Position numbers and translations under genes: made by a program. Positions 1 to 5,233 of a stretch of 12,433 nt of DNA are shown here, one piece after another. Every line of letters starts with the position of its first letter. The first letter of the stretch is position 1. The notes below the pieces were generated by a model. It was not told where the DNA came from. It was given only the letters and a program-made list of their open reading frames with translations, and ran no database searches. The DNA is from Spirochaetaceae bacterium (GTDB taxonomy: Bacteria; Spirochaetota; Spirochaetia; Treponematales; Breznakiellaceae): NCBI GenBank assembly GCA_031288215.1, contig JAITRV010000049.1, forward strand, positions 1-12,433, read 5' to 3'.

Positions 1-104
1 TCCGGGCCCGGATGAAGACCCGGGGAGGACGGCTGGTGTTAAAGCGCCGCCGGGCCAAGGGCCGGATGAAGCTCAGCGCTTCCGACGAAAAGAAGCCCTA
101 TTAG
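1..104 (+). CDS. rpmH: Ribosomal protein L34, C-terminal part (5' end outside window)
   Basis: Reading from base 3, the peptide runs RARMKTRGGRLVLKRRRAKG and then RMKLSASDEKKPY before a TAG at 102-104. The Arg/Lys-rich core with RARM, GGR and LKRRRAKGR is the conserved C-terminal half of bacterial L34, a small protein of the large ribosomal subunit. The first ten or so residues lie left of the window; bases 1-2 (tc) fit the end of a Phe codon, as expected in the FGFRARM context of the family. L34 often ends shortly after KGR-x-x-L, so the acidic/basic tail SDEKKPY is a short C-terminal extension. It lies directly upstream of rnpA, the usual bacterial order. Identity is secure; only the truncation limits the description. 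Confidence 0.95.
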   Translation, partial: RARMKTRGGRLVLKRRRAKGRMKLSASDEKKPY

Positions 105-116
105 GGCCGCGAAAGC

Positions 117-162
117 CCCTCCGGAGGGAGCCCCCCGGGAGGGGCAGGCTTCCCCGGAGGGG
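117..162 (+). promoter_or_regulatory. Three tandem GC hairpins between rpmH and rnpA
   Basis: Three inverted repeats stand back to back. Bases 117-128 are a perfect 12-base palindrome (CCCTCCGGAGGG). Bases 129-150 can fold as AGCC+CCCC paired with GGGG+GGCT, with a GGGA tetraloop of the GNRA type at 137-140 and a two-base bulge (CA, 145-146). Bases 152-162 form CCCC-GGA-GGGG, which covers part of the rnpA Shine-Dalgarno. No T-tract follows, so a classical terminator is unlikely. An mRNA processing, stability or translation-control role is an inference from position. The pairing is read by eye and no folding energy was computed. Confidence 0.4.
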
Positions 163-171
163 GAGAACATC
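156..171 (+). promoter_or_regulatory. Ribosome binding site and putative ATC start of rnpA
   Basis: GGAGG at 156-160 is a full match to the anti-Shine-Dalgarno core and lies 8 bases before an in-frame ATC at 169-171. No ATG, GTG, TTG or CTG exists in any plus-strand frame from 105 to 241, so this site decides the start. Use of AUC as a start codon is rare, so the assignment is an inference from the ribosome binding site and the resulting protein length. Confidence 0.45.
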
Positions 172-573
172 CCCCGAGGGCCTCCGGCGGAATCGGCGCC
201 GTCCTTCCGGTTTCGGCGGGAGGAACGGCTCAAGAGAAGGGATGAAATACGGGGTATTTTTAACCGGGGAAAGCGGGTTTCCTGCGCCGGGGCCAAGCTG
301 TTCTTTCTGGAGAACGGCCGGGCCCATAACCGGATTGCCTTTACCTTTGCCCGCAAATACGGGAACGCGGTGGCGCGGAACCGGGCCCGCCGTCTTGGCA
401 GGGAAGCCTACCGGCTTATGCGCGGCCGCTTGAAGCGGGGCTTCGATCTGGTCTTGCTGGTGTATCCCGGGGAAGACAGCCTGGCCGGGCGGCGGGATCA
501 GTTGCGGGTGTTGTGTTCCAAGGGCGGTTTGTTGTGCCCCGCGGCCGGTTTAGAGAAGGGATCGAGTCGATGA
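169..573 (+). CDS. rnpA: Ribonuclease P protein component, with apparent non-standard ATC start
   Basis: The frame ending in TGA at 571-573 encodes the protein subunit that helps the RNase P RNA bind and cut 5' leaders from precursor tRNAs. The N-terminal part reads FRFRREERLKRRDEIRGIFN, then RGKRVS, typical of the RnpA start region. The family signature KYGNAVARNRARRLGREAY follows, with the conserved RNR around residues 70-72. Counted from ATC 169 the protein is 134 residues, close to the usual 110-130. The nearest standard start (GTG 370) would fall inside the signature and delete half the protein, so it cannot be right. An ATT at 100 is also in frame but adds a Pro/Gly-rich tail and lacks a clear ribosome binding site. 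The stop overlaps the yidD ATG (ATGA). A base error at the start codon remains possible. Confidence 0.85.
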   Translation: MPRGPPAESAPSFRFRREERLKRRDEIRGIFNRGKRVSCAGAKLFFLENGRAHNRIAFTFARKYGNAVARNRARRLGREAYRLMRGRLKRGFDLVLLVYPGEDSLAGRRDQLRVLCSKGGLLCPAAGLEKGSSR

Positions 574-788
574 AAATTGCAGCGAACGGGGTCTTGTGCC
601 TGATCCGGTTTTATCAAAATGCGGTGTCCCCACATTTTCCGGCCCGGTGCAGGTATGTTCCCAGCTGTTCCGCCTATGCGTATGAGGCGGTCCGGAAATA
701 CGGGGCGTTCCGGGGGATGGTGTTATCCGTGAAGCGGATCCTGCGGTGCCATCCCTTTCATGCCGGAGGTTACGATCCGGTACCTTAA
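570..788 (+). CDS. yidD: Membrane protein insertion efficiency factor YidD
   Basis: This 72-residue protein starts at ATG 570, which overlaps the rnpA stop as ATGA and suggests translational coupling. A purine stretch (GAGAAGGG) lies just upstream. The sequence shows the YidD core: LIRFYQNAVSP near the N-terminus, the cysteine motif RCRYVPSCSAYAYEA in the middle, and RCHPFHAGGYDPVP at the end. The first 15 residues or so are amphipathic and are the expected membrane-associating helix. YidD is a small inner-membrane-associated protein that helps YidC-dependent insertion of membrane proteins, and its position between rnpA and yidC is conserved in many bacteria. An in-frame ATG at 513 would give 19 extra residues that resemble no part of the family and overlap rnpA, so 570 is preferred. 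Confidence 0.95.
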   Translation: MKIAANGVLCLIRFYQNAVSPHFPARCRYVPSCSAYAYEAVRKYGAFRGMVLSVKRILRCHPFHAGGYDPVP

Positions 789-836
789 TTTGTGCGGGAT
801 GACAGGGCAAAGCCGGTAATCCCCTTGAGGAGTCGC

Positions 837-2621
837 ATGGAAAAGCGAACATTGTTGGCCGTCGTACTCTCGGTGGCCGTTATTATGGGTTTCTACTATG
901 TACAGAACACCTTGTACCGTCCGGCGGCCCCTGCGGCGGCCGGTGAAGGCAGGCAGGAGGAGGCCCCGCCGGCGTCGTCCCTGGTTTTGCAGCCGGCGCG
1001 GCCGGACGGGACGGCCCCGGAGGAGCGTGCCGATGAAGGCGTCCTTGCCGAAGGGCCCCGGGAGGAGCAGCGGATCACCGTCGATACCCCCCTGGTGACG
1101 GCGGTTTTGACCAATGCGGGGGGGGACCTGGTTTCCTACAAGCTGAAGGAACACCGGGACCAGGAAGGCCTCGTGGAGATGATCCTCTCCGGGGCTGCCG
1201 AAGGCCATGCCTTCACCGTGGCCTTTGGGGGGCTTGAGGCCAAGCCCGTCAGCGCCCTCTTCCATGTGAACCGGCGGGACGATTACACGGTGGAATTTTA
1301 CCGGGATTTCGAGGTCCGCGTTCAGGGGGAAACGGCCCGGTTCCGCCTGACCAAACGCTACGATTTCAGGCCCGAAGAGTATATGTTTGAACTCACCGTC
1401 ACCCTGGACGGCGGCCATTCGGTGTCCTCCGTCAATTTTGGCGGGGCCGCCTATACCCTGGCATTCGGCCCCCAGATCGGCCCCAAATTTGAACAGCTCG
1501 ATCAGCGGTACGACTACCGCCAATACTACACCTTTACCAACGGCAAACGGAAGCAGGAAAAGGTGAACGAGCGGGCCCCCACCCTGATCAATTCCCGGAT
1601 TTCCTGGGCGGCCATTGCGGGAAAATACTTCACCTTTATCGCCATCCCCGACGCCACCCAGTACGAGACGGCCTTTTCCGTCACCCCCGAAGCGGGCATG
1701 CCCCAGCCTTCCCGGTTTTATATGATCCGGCCGGCATTGAAGGGCTCCCGGACCGTGGACACCTTCCGCTTCTACCTGGGGCCCAAGACCCAGAAAGACT
1801 TAGGAATCTACGATAACGGGAACAACAGTTTTAAGCTCCGGGAAATGCAGCTCATCAAGATCCTCACGACCAGCGGCATCCTCGGCCCGGTGGAGGCGAT
1901 CTTTAAGTGGCTTTTGATGATCTTCTACCGCGTTATTCCGAATTACGGCGTGGCGATCATGCTCCTGACCCTGCTGGTGAAACTCCTGATGTTCCCCCTG
2001 ACCAAGAAAAGTTCCGAGGCGACCCTCAGGATGCAGGCCCTGTCCCCGAAGATCAAGGATCTTCAGACCAAATACAAGGATAACCCCGCCAAGCTGAACG
2101 CGGAAATGGCGGAATTCTACAAGAAAGAGGGGTACAATCCGGTTTCGGGATGCCTTCCCATGCTCTTGCAGCTTCCCCTTTTCATCGCCATGTACAACCT
2201 TTTTAACAACCATTTTGACCTGCGGGGGGCGATGTTTATTCCCGGGTGGATACCCGACCTCTCCCTGCCCGAGACGGTGTGGAATTTCGCGCCCTTCCGG
2301 ATTCCCCTGCTTGGCTGGAGCGATCTGCGGCTGCTGCCCTTCATCTACCTGGGCTCCCAGCTCCTCTACGGCAAGGTAACCCAGACGCCGGATCAGCAGG
2401 GGAATGCCCAGATGAAGATGATGCTCTATGCTATGCCGGCGGTGTTTTTCTTTGTCCTGTATAATGTGCCCTCCGGATTGCTGCTCTACTGGATCATGTC
2501 CAATCTCTTGACCATGGTGCAGCAGGTCGGGATCAACAAATACCTGGCAAAGCGCAGGGCCCATACGCCGGCGGCGGCTCCTGAACCGGTTATTGCGCCC
2601 AGGAAGAAGCGGAAGCGGTAG
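837..2621 (+). CDS. yidC: Membrane protein insertase YidC/Oxa1 (long Gram-negative type)
   Basis: This 594-residue inner-membrane insertase starts at ATG 837 behind TTGAGGAG; a GTG at 792 in the same frame lacks such support. Residues 5-22 form the first membrane helix. A Pro/Ala/Glu-rich linker follows, then a periplasmic beta-rich domain (about residues 80-340), which marks the long form found in diderm bacteria. The conserved Oxa1 core starts near residue 360, with FPLTKKSSEATLRMQALSPK, a cytoplasmic coiled-coil loop, NPVSGCLPMLLQLPLFIAMY and the late helix VFFFVLYNVPSGLLLYW. The C-terminus is strongly basic (APRKKRKR), suited to ribosome contact. At the site of the hydrophilic-groove arginine (R366 of the E. 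coli protein) this one has Lys (K382), which keeps the charge. YidC inserts proteins with or without SecYEG; yidD just upstream encodes its helper. Confidence 0.97.
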   Translation: MEKRTLLAVVLSVAVIMGFYYVQNTLYRPAAPAAAGEGRQEEAPPASSLVLQPARPDGTAPEERADEGVLAEGPREEQRITVDTPLVTAVLTNAGGDLVSYKLKEHRDQEGLVEMILSGAAEGHAFTVAFGGLEAKPVSALFHVNRRDDYTVEFYRDFEVRVQGETARFRLTKRYDFRPEEYMFELTVTLDGGHSVSSVNFGGAAYTLAFGPQIGPKFEQLDQRYDYRQYYTFTNGKRKQEKVNERAPTLINSRISWAAIAGKYFTFIAIPDATQYETAFSVTPEAGMPQPSRFYMIRPALKGSRTVDTFRFYLGPKTQKDLGIYDNGNNSFKLREMQLIKILTTSGILGPVEAIFKWLLMIFYRVIPNYGVAIMLLTLLVKLLMFPLTKKSSEATLRMQALSPKIKDLQTKYKDNPAKLNAEMAEFYKKEGYNPVSGCLPMLLQLPLFIAMYNLFNNHFDLRGAMFIPGWIPDLSLPETVWNFAPFRIPLLGWSDLRLLPFIYLGSQLLYGKVTQTPDQQGNAQMKMMLYAMPAVFFFVLYNVPSGLLLYWIMSNLLTMVQQVGINKYLAKRRAHTPAAAPEPVIAPRKKRKR

Positions 2622-2629
2622 GACGCGCG

Positions 2630-2690
2630 GGGGCGGAGGAGGACGGCAGCGGCCCTGAGGTTCCGCCCCGGAAAATTATGAAATTTTTTT
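2630..2690 (+). terminator. Hairpin followed by T-tract between yidC and jag (possible attenuator)
   Basis: GGGGCGGA at 2630-2637 is the exact reverse complement of TCCGCCCC at 2662-2669, an 8-pair stem with a 24-base loop. An AT-rich stretch follows, ending in seven Ts at 2684-2690, immediately before the jag ribosome binding site. The T-tract is about 14 bases from the stem, too far for a strong intrinsic terminator, though AAAATT/AATTTT at 2672-2687 could form a small second stem next to the Ts. Partial termination or an RNA processing site that lowers jag expression is possible. Confidence 0.25.
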
Positions 2691-2705
2691 CGCGAGGAGC
2701 GGATT

Positions 2706-3434
2706 ATGGTATATGAATTTGAAGGCCGGACCGAGAAAGAGGCTATTGATCGGGCGGCGGCAGCGTTAGGTCTGAAAAAAGACGGCTTTGATGTGGAGAT
2801 CCTGGAGGCCCAGCGGTCGGGTTTGTTTCGGAAGGGGCATGTCAAGATCCAGGTCCACACCGACGGACCGGTTTCCCCGAAGCGGTTGCAGGACGATGCG
2901 GAGGACGAGATCGGGGAGGGTTTGACGGCGGAGGATTCCGGCCCCGCGGTATTTGGGGAACCCGACGCAAAAAACGAATTTGAGCAAAAGCTCTTGGATT
3001 TTGTGAAGGGCCTCATAACCCACATGGGGTACGAGGGGAAGGTTTCGGTGCTGTTCCGGGAGGAACGCAAGATCGGTCTCAAGATCGAATCGGAGTATTC
3101 TTCCATATTAATCGGAAAGAAGGGAAAGAACCTGGACGCCCTCCAGTTCCTCACCAATATCTATGTGGGCCGGGAGGGACGGGAGGATATACGGGTCATC
3201 CTGGACACCGAAAACTACCGGATTCGCCGGGAGGAGTCCCTGGTCCGCCTGGCCTATACCGTGGCCGACCGGGTCCGGGAGAACCGCGGTTCCATCCTGC
3301 TGGAACCCATGAACCCCTTCGACCGGCGGCTGATCCATACCACCCTGAACGACATATCCGATGTGGAAACCAAGAGTGAAGGGGATGGCTTGTACAAAAA
3401 GGTCCGGGTCTATTACCGGGGGGCGGCGCGTTGA
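2706..3434 (+). CDS. jag: Jag/KhpB (EloR) RNA-binding protein, Jag-N + KH + R3H
   Basis: This 242-residue protein starts at ATG 2706, six bases after GAGGAG. Residues 1-50 form the Jag-N domain: YEFEGRTEKEAIDRAAAALG, then SGLFRKGHVKI, the family's basic turn. An acidic linker (about 60-90) separates it from a type II KH domain with the GKKG loop at residues 137-140 (ILIGKKGKNLDALQFL). The R3H domain follows, with its R-x-x-x-H signature at R207 and H211 (RRLIH). KH and R3H both bind single-stranded nucleic acid. In Gram-positive bacteria KhpB/EloR controls cell elongation and division as an RNA-binding partner of KhpA; its role in spirochaetes is less clear. The position after yidC is conserved across bacteria. 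The stop (TGA 3432-3434) overlaps a TTG start of the next gene. Confidence 0.95.
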   Translation: MVYEFEGRTEKEAIDRAAAALGLKKDGFDVEILEAQRSGLFRKGHVKIQVHTDGPVSPKRLQDDAEDEIGEGLTAEDSGPAVFGEPDAKNEFEQKLLDFVKGLITHMGYEGKVSVLFREERKIGLKIESEYSSILIGKKGKNLDALQFLTNIYVGREGREDIRVILDTENYRIRREESLVRLAYTVADRVRENRGSILLEPMNPFDRRLIHTTLNDISDVETKSEGDGLYKKVRVYYRGAAR

Positions 3435-4309
3435 TCAAAGCCGCCCTCAAACAGGCATGCCTGATGAAGGCGGCGAGGCCGCTGGTGCTGCTGCTGGTCC
3501 TGATGAAAGCGGCGGCGCCGGCCTTTGCCGAGACGGCGGAGGACCTGGCCGGGGAGGAAACCCTGGGGGCGCTGCTCCGGGAGGGGGTTTTGACCCGGGT
3601 TCAACTGCGGGACCCAACGCCCGCCCTGGCTCCGGAACACGCCGAACTGCGGCGCGTCCTCGACGGCGCCCTCCGGGAATTGGACGGCGGCATCCTGGCG
3701 GAAAGCCTCTGCCTCTACCGGAAGCCCCCGGAAGGCGCGGAAGCCGGAGGCCGCCCCGCCTCCGCCTGGACGGAATCGGAGCGGCGGGCCCTTTACAACG
3801 GGGCCCTGGCCCTGAGCAGCCTGGCGGGGCTGCAATACTATTCCTCCAGCCGGAAGGAGATGCGGACCTTCTACGAAGCTTCCACGGTGATCGATGGGCC
3901 CGATACGAAGAAGCCGTTGGCTGATCCCTCCTTCGAGGTTCCCCCGCCGGAACTGACCCTCTATGCCCGTCAAAGGGATCTCACCTTTGGGGACAATGTC
4001 TACCGGTACACCTACTACGCCCGCCCGGAGAGCCTGATCTTCATCCAGGAAAATATGACCGCCCTGAGCTACGGGATCATCCCCGTGGTGGGGAAGAACA
4101 AGCTCCGCTCGGTGGTGGCGGTGATCGACGCGGAGGCCTATCTTTTAATCTACACCGCGTCCCTGGCAAAAGCGGCCGCCCTTCCCGGCATGGGGCCGCG
4201 GGTGGGCCGATCCTTTACCACCCGGGCTGAGGCGATCCTGATCTGGTATTCCGGCCAGGCGGACAAGGCATTCCGGGGGCTTCAGCCCCCCCCGCCCCGG
4301 CAGCCGTAG
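3431..4309 (+). CDS. Secreted protein of unknown function
   Basis: This 292-residue protein is not recognised. The start chosen is TTG 3431, which overlaps the jag stop (TTGA) and sits behind a G-run at 3419-3423. An alternative ATG at 3464 gives 281 residues and a compact signal peptide but has no clear ribosome binding site. Either start leaves a Sec signal peptide: basic n-region, LVLLLVLM core, and an AFA cleavage motif before ETAEDL (after residue 33 from the TTG). No lipobox cysteine precedes the cut, so a soluble periplasmic or envelope protein is expected. The mature part is aromatic in the middle (YYSSSR, RYTYYARPE) with a hydrophobic stretch SVVAVIDAEAYLLIYTASLA, and ends in Pro-rich LQPPPPRQP. 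No catalytic motif was seen. It closes the yidC-jag unit, so a link to envelope biogenesis is possible but only suggested by context. Confidence 0.8.
   Translation: MIKAALKQACLMKAARPLVLLLVLMKAAAPAFAETAEDLAGEETLGALLREGVLTRVQLRDPTPALAPEHAELRRVLDGALRELDGGILAESLCLYRKPPEGAEAGGRPASAWTESERRALYNGALALSSLAGLQYYSSSRKEMRTFYEASTVIDGPDTKKPLADPSFEVPPPELTLYARQRDLTFGDNVYRYTYYARPESLIFIQENMTALSYGIIPVVGKNKLRSVVAVIDAEAYLLIYTASLAKAAALPGMGPRVGRSFTTRAEAILIWYSGQADKAFRGLQPPPPRQP
4275..4290 (+). terminator. Perfect GC hairpin at the 3' end of the secreted-protein gene
   Basis: GGGGGC, loop TTCA, GCCCCC form a 6-pair stem inside the last codons of the gene. No T-tract follows on either strand. The 35 bases between the two convergent stop codons (4310-4344) hold no better hairpin, so this may be the only transcription-ending or end-protecting structure here. 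It may equally be a by-product of Gly/Pro-rich codons. Confidence 0.2.
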
Positions 4310-4344
4310 CGGGACCAGGCTCAAACCGGCGGAAGCGGGTATCC

Positions 4345-5115
4345 CTATTTCCGCTTTTTCCACCGGATGTATACCTGCCGCCCCGTGCCGTTCTCCTGCG
4401 GCCGCTCTTCCGTTTCAAACTGGGAGGCGGCCCGGAAAAGGTCCGCCAGCTTCTTGAAGCCGTAGTTCCGGGGGTCAAATTCGCTGGACCGGTTGGAGAT
4501 CTTCTGCCCCACGCTGCCCAGGTAGGCCCAGCCGGATTCGTCCGCCAGGTCCTCCACGGAGTCCCGCAGCAGCTTGAGGAGCCGGCGGTCCGTCTTGAAA
4601 TCCCTGCGGCGGGCGGCGGGCCGGGAGCCGTCATCGTCGCTCTCCTCCTGCAGGTCCATGAGGATCTCGGTATAGATAAACTTGTCGCAGACCGACACAA
4701 AGGCCCGGGGGGTTTTCTTTTCCCCGAAGCCGTAGACCGTGAGGCCGCTTTCCCGGAGCCGGGCCGCCAGCCGGGTGAAATCGGAATCGCTGGACACGAT
4801 GCAGAAGCCGTCGAGCTTTCCGCTGTACAGCAGGTCCATCGCGTCGATAATCATCGCCGAATCGGTGGAATTTTTGCCGCTGGTATAGGAAAATTGCTGG
4901 ATGGGCTGGATGGCAAATTCCAGCAGCCGTTCCTTCCAGGAACGGAGGTTGGTGTTGGTCCAGTCCCCGTAGATCCGTTTGACGCTGGAGATCCCGTATT
5001 TGGCGACCTCGTCCAAAAGACCCTCGATAATCGCGGGCTGGGTATTATCCGCGTCGATAAGCACCGCGAGTTTGGCCTGATTTTCGGCCTGGTTTGAAAA
5101 TGGCAATAAAGGCAT
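4345..5115 (-). CDS. NYN (PIN-like) ribonuclease with C-terminal OST-HTH/LOTUS-like domain
   Basis: This 256-residue protein starts at ATG 5115; AGAGGAG five bases upstream settles this over an ATG at 5130. Residues 15-155 form a NYN domain of the LabA/DUF88 type, a PIN-fold metal-dependent nuclease. The expected acidic sites are present: LIDADN (D21, D23), STDSAMIIDAMDLL (D85, D91) and IVSSDSDF (D110, D112). A charged linker (about 156-172, EESDDDGSRPAARRR) leads to residues 175-250: LLKLLRDSVEDLADESGWAY, LGSVGQKI, YGFKKLADLF. That pattern matches the OST-HTH/LOTUS winged-helix RNA-binding domain, a known partner of bacterial NYN domains. The likely role is an RNA-targeting nuclease; the substrate is unknown. 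It lies in the same direction as the helicase pair, 118 bases downstream, but behind a palindrome cluster, so co-transcription is uncertain. Confidence 0.88.
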   Translation of the reverse strand: MPLLPFSNQAENQAKLAVLIDADNTQPAIIEGLLDEVAKYGISSVKRIYGDWTNTNLRSWKERLLEFAIQPIQQFSYTSGKNSTDSAMIIDAMDLLYSGKLDGFCIVSSDSDFTRLAARLRESGLTVYGFGEKKTPRAFVSVCDKFIYTEILMDLQEESDDDGSRPAARRRDFKTDRRLLKLLRDSVEDLADESGWAYLGSVGQKISNRSSEFDPRNYGFKKLADLFRAASQFETEERPQENGTGRQVYIRWKKRK

Positions 5116-5156
5116 AGAGACTCCTCTCATAATCGTAAAATTCAGACGGGGAAAAT

Positions 5157-5218
5157 GGGGGGGGTCACCCCCCTGCCCCCACCGGGGGACCACAGGCCCC
5201 CCGGACCCCCCTTTAAAC
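5157..5218. repeat. Cluster of GC palindromes in intergenic gap
   Basis: The gap between two minus-strand genes is filled with runs of G and C that pair. GGGGGG at 5159-5164 and CCCCCC at 5168-5173 flank TCA; CCCCC at 5176-5180 and GGGGG at 5184-5188 flank ACC; GGCCCCCCGG and a second CCCCCC run follow up to about 5211. It resembles the extragenic palindromic (REP-like) elements of many bacteria, but no second full copy was seen in this window. On the minus strand it lies after the helicase-partner stop and could act as a 3'-end barrier or weak terminator. Confidence 0.4.
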
Positions 5219-5233
5219 AGCCGCGTCCCCCGG

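Noticed and set aside
105..168. rpmH-rnpA gap as a classical intrinsic terminator
   Set aside because: The hairpins are strong but no T-tract follows on the plus strand, and rnpA directly downstream has no visible separate promoter.
242..433. A 63-codon frame starting at the first ATG after rpmH
   Set aside because: It is in a different frame from the clear RnpA protein and resembles nothing; it is a shadow of rnpA.
513..569. Longer YidD start at ATG 513
   Set aside because: The extra 19 residues do not fit the YidD family and would overlap rnpA by 60 bases, whereas ATG 570 gives the normal length and an ATGA junction.
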